This document shows positions 56,601 to 63,969 of a stretch of 64,000 nucleotides of DNA, in pieces (positions within the stretch are counted from its first letter, which is position 1; each line of letters starts with the position of its first letter). Both the position numbers and the translations under genes were made by a program. Under the pieces are notes generated by a model, which was given only the letters and a program-made list of their open reading frames with translations, ran no database searches and was not told where the DNA came from. Source of the stretch: Novispirillum itersonii subsp. itersonii ATCC 12639 (lineage in GTDB: Bacteria > Pseudomonadota > Alphaproteobacteria > Rhodospirillales > Rhodospirillaceae); NCBI RefSeq assembly GCF_000381985.1, contig NZ_KB907339.1, positions 248,001 through 312,000 on the forward strand, given 5' to 3'.

Positions 56601-57023
56601 GGGCGGTTTGGCGATCGTCTGAAACGGGGGGATGTCGGTAGGTTTGCTACCGTAAAAGCGCACCATAAACCAGCTGCCAAGCTGATAGGCTTCTTCCAGC
56701 ACCCACGGGACCCGGTCAGGGTCAATCTGACCGCCATGAGCCCCCTTGTTCCCTTCCTTACGCAGGACGTGCAGCTTGTCCAGCACCACCGGGGGCAAGG
56801 ATTTTTTGAAATCGGGTTCGGCCAGAAGACGGTCAAAGGTGGCCTCTGCCGGGGGCTTCAGCCGCAATTCCCAATAGATGGCTTTGGTGATCTGCTCGCC
56901 ATAGATCCGCAGCTTGGTCAGTGCGCTGGCCGGGTCACTGTGCAGGTAGTGCTCGGCAAAGCTACCAAGTTCAGCCAGAGCCGGGCGCTGGTGCCGCAGG
57001 ATCTCGAAGTTCACTGACTGCAT
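53676..57023 (-). CDS. hsdR: Type I restriction enzyme endonuclease/translocase subunit
   Basis: An 1115-residue R subunit of EcoEI-like type. Residues 15-105 resemble DUF4145 ([20 protein letters not shown]), a coiled coil follows (about 145-190), then the PD-(D/E)XK nuclease ([25 protein letters not shown], in part). The SF2 translocase shows [15 protein letters not shown] (Walker A), [13 protein letters not shown] (DEAD-type box) and [18 protein letters not shown] (motif VI). First gene of the hsdRMS-nuclease operon. It starts 215 bases from the integrated element. Confidence 0.94.
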   Translation of the reverse strand: MQSVNFEILRHQRPALAELGSFAEHYLHSDPASALTKLRIYGEQITKAIYWELRLKPPAEATFDRLLAEPDFKKSLPPVVLDKLHVLRKEGNKGAHGGQIDPDRVPWVLEEAYQLGSWFMVRFYGSKPTDIPPFQTIAKPPPQKAGADADREALEARLAALVAERDALKQAYQAQAAQPDSQARAQQAADALLFDEATTRRRMIDVALADAGWLIGAKGQNTDQVGQEVEVTGQPTATGIGYADYVLWDDDHKPLAVIEAKKTTVSPETGRKQAELYATALERQYGLRPAIFTTNGYDIWLWDDAGGYPERKLYGFYSKASLQHLVRFKRSSRQPLSSLPLNPAIAGGPRLYQAETIKRVTEAFEKKHTKALIVQATGTGKTRVAVALTDLLIRAKWVTRVLFLCDRNELRKQAKNAFTDHLPTEPLTILNASTARKKEDRIHIATYPAMMNIFQTFDVGYFDLIIADESHRSVYNVYGDIFRYFDALQVGLTATPVEFISRNTFGLFGCKNQDPTAAYTLERAVEEKWLVPYEVFSHTTQFLRDGIKYDDLSDRQKQEVEDDPDTVEHEAGDLGRLVFNKDTERQILRNLMENGIRDATGQLPGKSVIFARNHDHAVLLETLFNEMYPQYGGKFCQVIDTYNPRAEALIDDFKGDGSNNDLTIALSVDMLDTGIDVPEIVNLVFAKPVRSRVKFWQMIGRGTRRCEDLFGPGQDKSVFRIFDHWGNFEYFAQNKPEAQPNTPKPLMQRLFEARLDLAATALSAAEIDAFTATARLIEADVRALPEDSISVREHLQEVHALLQDGVIEDFAPATVHRLKKQIAPLMQWVNVRGATDALTFDLLATTLQTAHLKKSSAFDTLKAEVVNAVNSLQMNLNPVKAKADSIRRVKSPEFWSSVTLPRIEDLRQDLRGIMQYCQTPGGSLLHQIRVYDITEDETQIQTEKRSSNLISIDLAAYRARVEQALTELFATDPTLKKIRAGQKVSPTDLETLVSLVLTRHPDVDLHTLTEFFHDRAAPLDQLIRRIVGLDPQAVKAHFATFIQTYPALSASQTQFLQLLQNHIAQNGGIELARLADAPFTHLAEDGIFGVFPSDAQRDHLLAMIKTFQPEGPSPL

Positions 57024-57172
57024 TCCGTCCTGCCGATTAGAAGACCGTGGATCATGCTACCCCTACGATCAAACACAGATCGGGCAGCAGCACAAGCCCT
57101 ATGGGTCTGGTCCGGTTGATACTTTTGCAGGCAGCCCATGACTTTACCAAGGCCGCGCGTCACAACGCAAAA

Positions 57173-57196
57173 CCCCCGCCGGTTGCCCGGCGGGGG
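57173..57196 (-). terminator. Minus-strand terminator left behind outside the element
   Basis: On the minus strand CCCCCGCCGG-GCAA-CCGGCGGGGG is followed by TTTTGCG. No minus-strand gene ends just upstream of it now; with the element removed it would stand about 45 bases after the stop codon of the target gene at the right edge. Confidence 0.8.
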
Positions 57197-57237
57197 TCTG
57201 CTTAAACACCGTTCCGGTCCCGTACGGGGCCGGAGGC

Positions 57238-57264
57238 TCTGCTTACGCAGAGTAGTACATCTTG
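57238..57264. repeat. Left attachment-site repeat (27 bp)
   Basis: Identical to 63970-63996. It begins TCTGCTTACGCAGAG, in which CTGC-TTAC-GCAG (57239-57250) is a small inverted repeat suited as core site, and ends CATCTTG. On the minus strand it reads as the codons K-M-Y-Y-S-A-stop. Confidence 0.85.
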
Positions 57265-57339
57265 GACGGTTGGCGAAGGCAACCCCCGTCTCTGACCCCT
57301 GCCACTTCCAGCAAAGCCAAGATCAGACGCGCCGTGCGG

Positions 57340-57361
57340 CTGGTCCACCGACTGGTCCACC
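57340..57361. promoter_or_regulatory. Paired integrase arm-type sites, left end
   Basis: CTGGTCCACC occurs at 57340-57349 and 57352-57361, directly before the integrase start. The same decamer is paired at the right end. Binding by the element's integrase is inferred. Confidence 0.6.
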
Positions 57362-57371
57362 GGGGGCAGTC

Positions 57372-58964
57372 ATGCACTTGAGGAAGCGAGAGGGAACTTA
57401 TCACTGGCGGCGTAAGGTGCCGTTGACGTTGGCAGCGCGTTGGGGCAAATCGGAGTTGGTTCGATCCTTACGGACATCTGACCGCCATGCGGCATATCGT
57501 CAGGCCCGTTCGTTCTCCGTTGTCGCAGACCAATTCTTCGCACAGGCCATGTCACAGCCCACCTTGACCCCCGACCAGATCGACACCTTAGCCCGCCAGT
57601 ATTTCGGCAATGCCTTAGAGGCTGACAACGCGCTCCGAGTTCACGCCCATCCCGGTAAGTCCCTGTACGCGGGCGGTGATGACGGCATAGACCCGGTTGA
57701 AGCTGACCTAGATGTTTTGGACTGGCTGGAAAGTGAGTTTAGGGAGGCAATCGCCTATCACGACTTCCACCGCGTTCAGGCGGATGTGGAACGGCTGTTG
57801 ACTGAGGTCGGGCTTCCCGTGGACCGAAAGACGGAACCGTTCAAGCGTCTTGCGTTGGCGCTGTTGCGGGCCAACGTCGAACGCCTGCGCATTGCCAAGG
57901 CGCGGCGAGTTGGGGATTACGGGGTTGAACCCGCTGACCCGCTTTTCCGGTTCCAGCCTTCCCCCGTCCCGGTTGCGTCACAGCCGGACCCGGCCCTATC
58001 CTCGCTCCCACTTCTCGACCTGATCGCGGCCTATGTCCAGACGCGTGAACAGGACCGCAGATGGACCGCTGACACCAAGCGCAAGACCCTGCCCAAGCTG
58101 ATCCGCTTTGCTGAGACGCTGGACAACAAGCCGGTGGACACGGTCAGCCGCGATGATATCCGCACTTGGAGGCAGTCTTTAGAGGAAAGCGAACTATCCA
58201 ACAACACCATCCGGCTTCACTTCAAAACCGTGGCGGCGGTGTTCAACTGGGCCAAGACTGAGAAACGCGCCACCCTCGACAACCCGACAAAGGGTTTGAT
58301 GCCGCCCGAGGATGACCCGGTTCGGGACGCATTCACGTCCGAAGAGTTGAAGAAGCTGTTCCATTCGCCGCTTTATACTGGTCATTGGCGGGCGGATCGG
58401 CGGGAGCGTCCCGGTAAGGTGCTGCTGAAGGATTTCAAGTATTGGTTCCCACTGATTGGCCTGCACACCGGGATGCGGGTGGAAGAGATCGCCAAGTTGC
58501 GGACCGAGGATGTGCGGCAGGAAGACGGCATCTGGTGCTTCGATATCAAGAAGGCCAAGACCAAGGCAGGGGAACGACTGGTACCTATCCACCCCCGCCT
58601 GATTACGCTGGGCTTTCTTGACCATGTGGCGGCGGTCAAAGAGGAACGTCTTTGGCCGGAACTGGTCGCTGATGCCGAAGGTGATTATAGCGGCAAGTTC
58701 TGCAAGTGGTTCCCTTGGTATCGCCGGGTCATCGGCATTGACCGCGAAGGGCTGGTCTTCCACTCCTTCCGCCACCTGTTCACGTCCTACCTTCTGAACG
58801 TGGTGGGTGTTGAGGAACGGATGGTCTCCTTCCTCGTCGGCCACAAGGTTAAAAGTATGACCGGGGGACGCTATGGCAACAAGCTGATCACACCTAGAAT
58901 GAAGCTGGACCTGTTCAAGGAGGCCGACTTCGGGGTGGATTTGTCGCACCTTATGGGGTCGTGA
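57372..58964 (+). CDS. Tyrosine-type integrase (DUF6538 N-terminal)
   Basis: A 530-residue site-specific recombinase. The N-terminus (MHLRKREGTYHWRRKVPLTL) is of the DUF6538 type found on alphaproteobacterial phage integrases, a SAM-like core-binding domain lies at about 215-300, and the catalytic domain follows. Catalytic residues: Arg in GLHTGMRVEEIAKL, the H-x-x-R box in HSFRHLFTSYLL, the His of FLVGHKVKSM and the nucleophile Tyr in TGGRYGNKLI. ATG 57372 matches the family start; the frame is open for 78 codons further upstream through the attachment region. It drives integration at the 27-bp site. Confidence 0.9.
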   Translation: MHLRKREGTYHWRRKVPLTLAARWGKSELVRSLRTSDRHAAYRQARSFSVVADQFFAQAMSQPTLTPDQIDTLARQYFGNALEADNALRVHAHPGKSLYAGGDDGIDPVEADLDVLDWLESEFREAIAYHDFHRVQADVERLLTEVGLPVDRKTEPFKRLALALLRANVERLRIAKARRVGDYGVEPADPLFRFQPSPVPVASQPDPALSSLPLLDLIAAYVQTREQDRRWTADTKRKTLPKLIRFAETLDNKPVDTVSRDDIRTWRQSLEESELSNNTIRLHFKTVAAVFNWAKTEKRATLDNPTKGLMPPEDDPVRDAFTSEELKKLFHSPLYTGHWRADRRERPGKVLLKDFKYWFPLIGLHTGMRVEEIAKLRTEDVRQEDGIWCFDIKKAKTKAGERLVPIHPRLITLGFLDHVAAVKEERLWPELVADAEGDYSGKFCKWFPWYRRVIGIDREGLVFHSFRHLFTSYLLNVVGVEERMVSFLVGHKVKSMTGGRYGNKLITPRMKLDLFKEADFGVDLSHLMGS

Positions 58965-59306
58965 TGAGCAGAAACGGACACCCCCTTTTGTCCACTCCCC
59001 CGGATTTTTCAGGGGCAAAAATCTAAGCGGCTTATCGCCCATACTGGTTCGGCTGTTTTCCCCGGTACCCCGCCTTCCTACCACCCAACGGGCAGCATCG
59101 GGGCCGGTGGGGCGCTGGGCCATGCGCGTTCCTTCCTGCCTGTCGGGGGAGTGCATGGCGGAAGCGAAGGCAGCCCCCGAACAGGCCGGGGTCTTCCTGT
59201 GCCTGATAGGGGTTGCCCGTTCCTGAAGCCCGAAGGCGTTCCACCCGCTTGACACCCACCGCAAACAGCCTTTACAAATCTCTCAACGTTCGGAGAGAGG
59301 TGTGTA
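58965..59306. other. Gene-free gap between integrase and resolvase
   Basis: No gene is visible in these 342 bases. The right end holds a promoter-like stretch with TTGACA near 59249 and the palindrome described separately; resolution sites for the serine recombinase could lie here. Confidence 0.4.
59279..59298. promoter_or_regulatory. Inverted repeat ahead of the serine recombinase
   Basis: TCTCTC-AACGTTCG-GAGAGA lies 8 bases ahead of the start codon and overlaps the ribosome binding region (GGAGAGAGG). It could be an operator or part of a recombination site. Confidence 0.45.
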
Positions 59307-59972
59307 ATGGCTATGCGGTTCGTCGCCTATTACCGGGTATCCACCACCAAGCAAGGGCAGTCTGGGCTAGGACTGGAAGCCCAGAAGGAGGCGGTCCATT
59401 CCTTCCTCACTGGCAAGGGCTGGCCCCCGGTGGCTGAGTTCGTGGAAGTCGAGAGCGGCAGGAAGTCAGACCGCCCACAGCTTGTCGCTGCCCTCGCTGC
59501 CTGTCGTCTTCACAAGGCTACCCTGATCATCGCCAAGCTGGACCGGCTGGCCCGTAACGCTGCCTTCCTGCTGAACCTTCGGGATGCTGGCGTTGACTTC
59601 GTGGCCTGTGACATGCCGGACGCTAACCTCCTGACGGTGGGGATTATGGCTTTGGTGGCTGAGGATGAAGCCGAAAGGATCAGTGCCCGCACCAAGGGGG
59701 CCTTGGCAGCGGCAAAGGCCCGTGGCGTCAGGATGGGTGGCTTCCGTGGCTATGTCCCCACAGAGGAAGACCGGGCTAAGGCTGTTGAGGCGAAGAGGGC
59801 CAAAGCCCAGCGCCCGGACCTGAACCCCATTCTTGAAGAGATCAAGGCGGCTGGGGTTACCAGCCTGTCCGGCATTGCCAAGGCGCTGAATGAGCGGGGC
59901 ATCCCGACAGCCAAGGGCGGGCAGTGGCAGGCGGTCCAAGTTCAGCGCCTGCTGAAGGCAAGCACGGTATAG
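59307..59972 (+). CDS. Serine recombinase/resolvase
   Basis: A 221-residue serine recombinase. The catalytic serine is in VAYYRVSTTKQGQSGLGLEAQ, the arginine-bearing helix LIIAKLDRLARNAAFLLNLR follows, then EDEAERISARTKGALAAAKA. A short recombinase-type DNA-binding tail (GVTSLSGIAKALNERGIPTA) ends the protein. It is shorter than large phage serine integrases and of invertase/resolvase size. A second recombinase in so small an element suggests inversion, dimer resolution or an older mobile unit. Confidence 0.88.
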   Translation: MAMRFVAYYRVSTTKQGQSGLGLEAQKEAVHSFLTGKGWPPVAEFVEVESGRKSDRPQLVAALAACRLHKATLIIAKLDRLARNAAFLLNLRDAGVDFVACDMPDANLLTVGIMALVAEDEAERISARTKGALAAAKARGVRMGGFRGYVPTEEDRAKAVEAKRAKAQRPDLNPILEEIKAAGVTSLSGIAKALNERGIPTAKGGQWQAVQVQRLLKASTV

Positions 59973-60070
59973 GCAAAGGTGGGGTATCTATGCACCCTTG
60001 CAAAGATTGACAGCGATTCTCTGTGAAATCATTATTCCCGCCGTTGAGATCAACCACAGAGGAAAGCACC

Positions 60071-60295
60071 ATGCTTGTTACCGCCTTCCGCTCCCGGTTC
60101 ATCTTCGAGACGCTGCCGGGCGGTTTCTTCCTTCGCGTTCCCTTGCTGGGGCAAGCCTGCTTTACCCGGAACCCCGACAACGCCCCAATTGCCCTTTCCA
60201 GCGAGAAGGCCGGGGGTGAGACGCTGGGATATTGGGGGCGGCTCCGGTGGGTCGTTTCACCGTGGGGAGTCCTTGAGGCAACCGGGGAGGTTTAA
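60071..60295 (+). CDS. Small hypothetical protein
   Basis: A 74-residue protein beginning MLVTAFRSRFIFETLPGGFF, rich in aromatic residues and glycine (GYWGRLRWVVSPWGVLEATG), with no family I recognise. AGAGGAAAGCACC precedes ATG 60071. It lies behind the resolvase gene on the same strand. Confidence 0.5.
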   Translation: MLVTAFRSRFIFETLPGGFFLRVPLLGQACFTRNPDNAPIALSSEKAGGETLGYWGRLRWVVSPWGVLEATGEV

Positions 60296-60492
60296 GGACC
60301 GACGCTAGGGGCGATTTCCGGGCCGCTGGTGGCCGGTAATGCGGTGGCTGGTGGAATGAGGCTGTCAGCCCCCACCGCTTCTGTGTGAGTCTGGAAACGG
60401 CTTTGAGGGGGTGTCCCCAGATTTGGGGAACCCCCAAGCCCAAGAGGGCCGGGCGAAGACCCTTCAGAATTGAGAGCTGAATTTATAAGCTA

Positions 60493-60730
60493 GATCAATG
60501 GGTTATAATTTGGTCGCACTTAAGACAGGTGGGGAAAGCTGATAGATAAAGCTGACACTTAAGGTGCAACTAAAGTTGCCAGTTAGGTGGAAACCTAAAG
60601 TGGCCACTAAAAGCTAAACTGGATCAATGGGTTATAATTAGGTTGCACTTAAGACAGGTGGGGAAAAGCTGATAGATAAAGCTGACACTTAAGGTGCAAC
60701 TAAAGTTGCCAGTTAGGTGGAAGCCTAAAG
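60493..60730. repeat. Two 108/109-bp direct repeats, iteron-like region
   Basis: Copies at 60493-60600 and 60622-60730 (period 129) are nearly identical: GATCAATGGGTTATAATT, then GCACTTAAGACAGGTGGGG, GATAGATAAAGCTGACACTT and GTTGCCAGTTAGGTGGAA. CACTTAAG occurs twice per copy and TATAAT once. The region is strikingly less G+C-rich than the rest of the element. A third partial copy lies at 62541-62573. Confidence 0.85.
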
Positions 60731-61274
60731 CTGCCCCTAAAGGGGGTGATTACCAACAACCATCCCCCAAGATGGAACAAGACCAGATGGCCCAGTCAGG
60801 CAGGGCTTCGGGGTGATCATAGATTTTTTTTCATCCCTCTGTGTCTTAGCTATCGGTCTTGGTGCTGACCATCCAGACCCTTACCCCTCACTGTCCCCCA
60901 TACCGGAAGAGAAGGGGACCACTGCCAAGAGTGGGGGTCTTCTCTTTCAAAGTGGCCCGCGTTGATGATCGACATGCAGGCGGGTGAACGTGCTGACTAC
61001 CCAAAAATCTTCCGGGGAGATCGTGCCTCTTCCCACGCCCTGACTTCCGGGGGTGGCTCAACCGTTCGGGAAATCCAAATGGCTGTCCATGCTGGACGCT
61101 GAGGGGCTTACCCTGAAGCGAGTTCAGGGGAAGGACCGGCTGGTCATGGGCTATACCGGGGCCAAGGCCATGCAGGTAAGCGGAAGGGGGGTAGGTCCTG
61201 CAAAATCCCTCTTGATCCATTTGGAGTGCATGGTGCGTCAAGCGCACCTTGGTCTTCGCCCAAAGGAGACAGGA
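60731..61274. other. Region without a convincing gene between the repeats and the DUF3102 gene
   Basis: No supported gene in these 544 bases. A plus-strand frame from 61053 (MAQPFGKSKWLSMLDAEGLT) is open but unlike any family I know. The 15-mer CCATGCAGGTAAGCG at 61168-61182 is repeated exactly at the start of the antirepressor-like gene. Confidence 0.4.
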
Positions 61275-61930
61275 ATGAACGCTATCGCCCCCTCGACGCC
61301 CTCGCACAGCGCATCAATGAAGAACAGCACCAGATTGAACACCACGCCAAGGGAATGCTGTTGGCTGCCAAGGCTGCCGGTGAGGCGCTGATTGAGGCCA
61401 AGAAGATGCTGGCCCATGGGCAGTTCAAGCAGTGGGTCGAGGCGAACACCAAGGTCAGCTACCGCTCTGCTGTCAGGTACATGCAGGTCGCCAAATGTGC
61501 CACGCATGGCACTTTTGACCCTGACATGGGGATCAACGCTTTCCTTGAGCAGTACGCCCAGGAACGCTCCAAGCCCGCACCCAAGTCCAACCTCCCGACC
61601 TTCACCGAAGACGACGCCGAATATGCCCTGAAGATCGCCGCCCGCATGGACAGCGAGTTTGAGGGGGAACGGGAGGTCGCCAAGGCCAAGCTGGAGAAGA
61701 TGGCGAAGGACCACGGCATGACCAGCGGGGAGTTGCTGGAGAAGGCCCGTGCCATCCAGCCCCTCAACCACCTCGCTGAAGCTGAGAAAGAACTGAACGC
61801 ACTGCGGGAGGAGTTGGCCCGCCGTGATCGCATCCTGTCTGACCTGAAGCGACGCTTCGCCGGGGCCAGCAAAGACGAACTCATCGAGATTTTGGCCGAC
61901 CTGAAGGCCCGTGGAATGTGGAAGGGGTAA
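61275..61930 (+). CDS. DUF3102-type protein, apparently frameshifted near its start
   Basis: About 218 residues of a helical DNA-element protein. LDALAQRINEEQHQIEHHAK, AGEALIEAKKMLAHGQFKQW and SYRSAVRYMQVAKCATHG are typical of DUF3102, followed by charged coiled coil (LAEAEKELNALREELARRDR). The ribosome binding site AAAGGAG and ATG 61275 (MNAIAP) are in another frame from this body. Adding one C to the five-C run at 61289-61294 would join MNAIAP to LDALAQRIN. The only start in the body frame is a GTG at 61226 with no ribosome binding site. A real mutation or a sequence error are both possible. Confidence 0.65.
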
Positions 61931-61935
61931 CGACC

Positions 61936-62239
61936 ATGCAGGTAAGCGCCCAGCGCCTCCGAAATCATCACCATCGCTGACACCCCGGTCCCCGCTGCGG
62001 TGGGGCAGGACGGAAAGGTTTACTTCTCGCCCCGCGCCATCTGCGAGGGGCTGGGCATCACTTGGCAAGGCCAGCACGTCAAGATCATGGCTGACCCGGT
62101 GCTGTCGAGCTGCGTCACGGAAATCGTGATGCAGATCGGTGGCCAGGGGCGGTCGGTTCTCATGCTCCCCAAGGAAATGGCCCCCGGCTGGCTGTTCACC
62201 ATCAAGAAGGTGGCCCCCGAGGTGCAGGCCAAGGGCTGA
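61936..62239 (+). CDS. P22 antirepressor N-terminal-like domain protein, start frame disrupted
   Basis: The body from about 61961 reads SEIITIADTPVPAAVGQDGK, VYFSPRAICEGLGITWQGQH and VLMLPKEMAPGWLFTIKKVA, the N-terminal domain of phage P22-type antirepressors, and stops after about 98 residues with no C-terminal domain. GAAGGGG and ATG 61936 lie one frame off; dropping one A from GTAAGC (61942-61947) would give a continuous frame. Without that change a GTG at 62000 would cut into the domain. It follows the DUF3102 gene closely. Confidence 0.6.
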
Positions 62240-62340
62240 AGCAGAGAGGGGCAGTAACGGCCCTGTCAGGGGCGGGTGGTGCCGTCCCTCTGATGATGCC
62301 AGCCGCATCACTTCCACCCACCCGAAAAGGAGAAAGGCCA

Positions 62341-62415
62341 ATGCGCTGGAACGCACTGACCTTCCTGTTTCTGGTGGTTCTGCTGACGGTGCTTTTCAGC
62401 ACGGCAGCGAACTGA
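62341..62415 (+). CDS. 24-residue hydrophobic peptide
   Basis: ATG 62341 with the strong site AAAAGGAGAAAGGCCA encodes MRWNALTFLFLVVLLTVLFS plus TAAN: one transmembrane helix and little else. The good ribosome binding site is the main support. It could be a small membrane toxin, a holin-like or regulatory peptide; nothing further can be said. Confidence 0.45.
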   Translation: MRWNALTFLFLVVLLTVLFSTAAN

Positions 62416-62540
62416 CCGGGGGCCGTCCCTCTACCCTTCCAAGAGAGGGGGACGGTTCCCAGAGCTTAAACCCGACAGGGCGGGAATTTCAACCGAACTG
62501 GCGTGGAGATAGTGAGCGAATTTAACGATCAAAAATTTCT

Positions 62541-62573
62541 GATCAATCGTCTGGAAATTAGGTTGCACTTAAG
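62541..62573. repeat. Third copy of the GATCAAT...AATTAGGTTGCACTTAAG motif
   Basis: GATCAAT at 62541-62547 and an 18-base match at 62556-62573 (AATTAGGTTGCACTTAAG, as at 60636-60653) repeat the left part of the 109-bp unit about 1.9 kb away, 98 bases ahead of the next gene. The TATAAT is not conserved here, which speaks for a protein-binding site. The rest of 62416-62670 shows no gene. Confidence 0.65.
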
Positions 62574-62670
62574 CCGGGCAGAAACGTCCCGGTCAATCCC
62601 GGAACACCCTGCCGGGGTCTTTTGCATTCCCGCGCCCAGCGCATCCAACAACCGGAAAGGAAAATCAGAA

Positions 62671-62997
62671 ATGACAATGACCTATGAAACCCGTGTTTCC
62701 GCCCTCGCTCACCACATGGCTTTCTTCACTGTTATGGCAGTCAGCACCTGCGAAACAGAAGAAGCGGACAGCCATACGGATATGGCCCTTACGCTTTGGC
62801 TGGAGGAACACGGCTACCCGGAAATGCGTAAGAACAACCAGATGGCGATTGAGGCAATGAAGGAAGCTCAGAACATTGTGGCTGCTGCTGTCCGGGTAGG
62901 GCGCGGAAGCCCGAGCGATGCGGGGCGGTGGATACTTGAGAGGGCCACTGAGGCTGGGCTGTCCCGATATCAGTTTATCCAAAAGCAGATGCACTAA
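62671..62997 (+). CDS. Hypothetical protein
   Basis: A 108-residue helical protein beginning MTMTYETRVSALAHHMAFFT, with ADSHTDMALTLWLEEHGYPE and a basic C-terminal half (GRWILERATEAGLSRYQFIQ). GGAAAGGAAAATCAGAA precedes ATG 62671. No family recognised. One of the cargo genes of the element. Confidence 0.55.
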   Translation: MTMTYETRVSALAHHMAFFTVMAVSTCETEEADSHTDMALTLWLEEHGYPEMRKNNQMAIEAMKEAQNIVAAAVRVGRGSPSDAGRWILERATEAGLSRYQFIQKQMH

Positions 62998-63170
62998 ATA
63001 AAAACAACAGACGGCTTGAACGCCCCTAAGCACTCCCGGCCTGTCCTTGGCTGGCAAAGCGCCAATTCCCCACATCCCCACATCCCCACAACTCGACGCC
63101 TTCCCACGGCCCGGATCAATCTGGGCCGTCTGGAAACGTGCGTCTGCATTTCCGCACAGGACCACCCTCT

Positions 63171-63545
63171 ATGCTGAGAAAGAAACGCCGCTCCCCTGTC
63201 TATTCGATTGATCGCGATGGGAAGGCCATTGTCCTTGTCTCCCTCGCGAACCACCCCGAACCCGCCAAGCTGCTGAAGGCTGATTTCCTGCGTTTGGAGG
63301 AAATGGGGCTAAGCATGGCTTGGACGTTCAATTCTAACGGTAATGGGCACCATTATGTTCGGGCTTCAGTGCCGGGTGTCCGTGGCAGTCTGTCAACCGT
63401 CGCCCGTCTGATTGTCGGGGCCGGTCGTGGTCAGTGTGTCCAGTATCGGGACGGCAACCGCCTGAACCTGCGTTCAGACAACCTTTTCATCTCTGATGGC
63501 TATGCGAAGCACCGGGCGGAAATCCCTGCTGACGATCCGTTCTGA
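63171..63545 (+). CDS. HNH-like homing-nuclease-type protein
   Basis: A 124-residue protein. Its C-terminal part VARLIVGAGRGQCVQYRDGN and NRLNLRSDNLFISDGYAKHR resembles the Asn-rich end of phage HNH/AP2-type endonucleases (the pattern NRxNLRxxNL), but the catalytic HNH histidines are not obvious (HHYVRAS is the only His pair). It may therefore be a DNA-binding remnant. ATG 63171 was chosen; a GTG 11 codons earlier is possible. Confidence 0.5.
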   Translation: MLRKKRRSPVYSIDRDGKAIVLVSLANHPEPAKLLKADFLRLEEMGLSMAWTFNSNGNGHHYVRASVPGVRGSLSTVARLIVGAGRGQCVQYRDGNRLNLRSDNLFISDGYAKHRAEIPADDPF

Positions 63546-63614
63546 TCCGCCTCTTACCTGTCCCCCGACTCCGGCCCGCCAGTGAGCGGGCTTTTTCATT
63601 TTCTGGAGACCCAG

Positions 63615-63794
63615 ATGGAAGTTCAGCCGCGATATCTCAACCGTGAACAGGCAGCCGCCTTTCTGTATGTCCAGCCCAAGACCCTGACCAATTGGGCCAC
63701 TCAGGGGAGAGGCCCGAAGTTCAGGAAGCCCACTGCACGGGTGATCTTGTACGCTGTCGAAGACCTTCAGGCATGGGTGAATGGGGAGGCGTGA
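63615..63794 (+). CDS. Excisionase-like winged helix-turn-helix protein
   Basis: A 59-residue protein of MerR/Xis/AlpA type: LNREQAAAFLYVQPKTLTNW, then GRGPKFRKPTARVILYAVED and LQAWVNGEA. Such proteins bend DNA at att sites and steer the integrase to excision. It is encoded at the far end from the integrase, next to the right arm-type sites. TCTGGAGACCCAG precedes ATG 63615; an in-frame GTG at 63582 is less likely. Confidence 0.75.
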   Translation: MEVQPRYLNREQAAAFLYVQPKTLTNWATQGRGPKFRKPTARVILYAVEDLQAWVNGEA

Positions 63795-63872
63795 GCCTTC
63801 CCGCCCCGTGGTCTTCCCCTTGGTGCCCTGTCAGGGGTGCGCCCTTGCTGAAACATCCGGGGCAAAGAAAAA

Positions 63873-63896
63873 CCCCCGTCAGAACACTGGCGGGGG
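63873..63896. terminator. Bidirectional terminator at the right end of the element
   Basis: AAAGAAAAA-CCCCCGTCAG-AACA-CTGGCGGGGG-TTCTCTT can stop transcription leaving the element and any entering from the right. Confidence 0.75.
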
Positions 63897-63905
63897 TTCT
63901 CTTGA

Positions 63906-63928
63906 CTGGTCCACCCGGCTGGTCCACC
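63906..63928. promoter_or_regulatory. Paired integrase arm-type sites, right end
   Basis: CTGGTCCACC at 63906-63915 and 63919-63928, the same decamer and orientation as the pair at the left end, 41 bases from the right 27-bp repeat. Confidence 0.6.
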
Positions 63929-63969
63929 ATGCCCTTGTCGGGGGTGATGGAAGCCGCAGGAACCCTTAT

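Noticed and set aside
57238-57264. Attachment repeat as a tRNA or tmRNA 3' end
   Set aside because: No T-loop GTTCRA sequence, no CCA context and no acceptor stem could be found around either copy.
57138-57371. N-terminal extension of the integrase through the attachment region
   Set aside because: The 78 extra codons overlap the attachment repeat and the arm-type sites; the DUF6538 start MHLRKREGTYHW lies at 57372.
60471-60660. TATAAT words in the 109-bp repeats as simple promoters
   Set aside because: No matching -35 at 16-18 bases upstream in either copy, and the third motif copy lacks TATAAT; a protein-binding role is more likely.
61053-61391. Open frame beginning MAQPFGKSKWLSMLDAEG upstream of the DUF3102 gene
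   Set aside because: No family likeness, and it runs through the DUF3102 ribosome binding site and start in the frame that looks broken; coding support is too thin.
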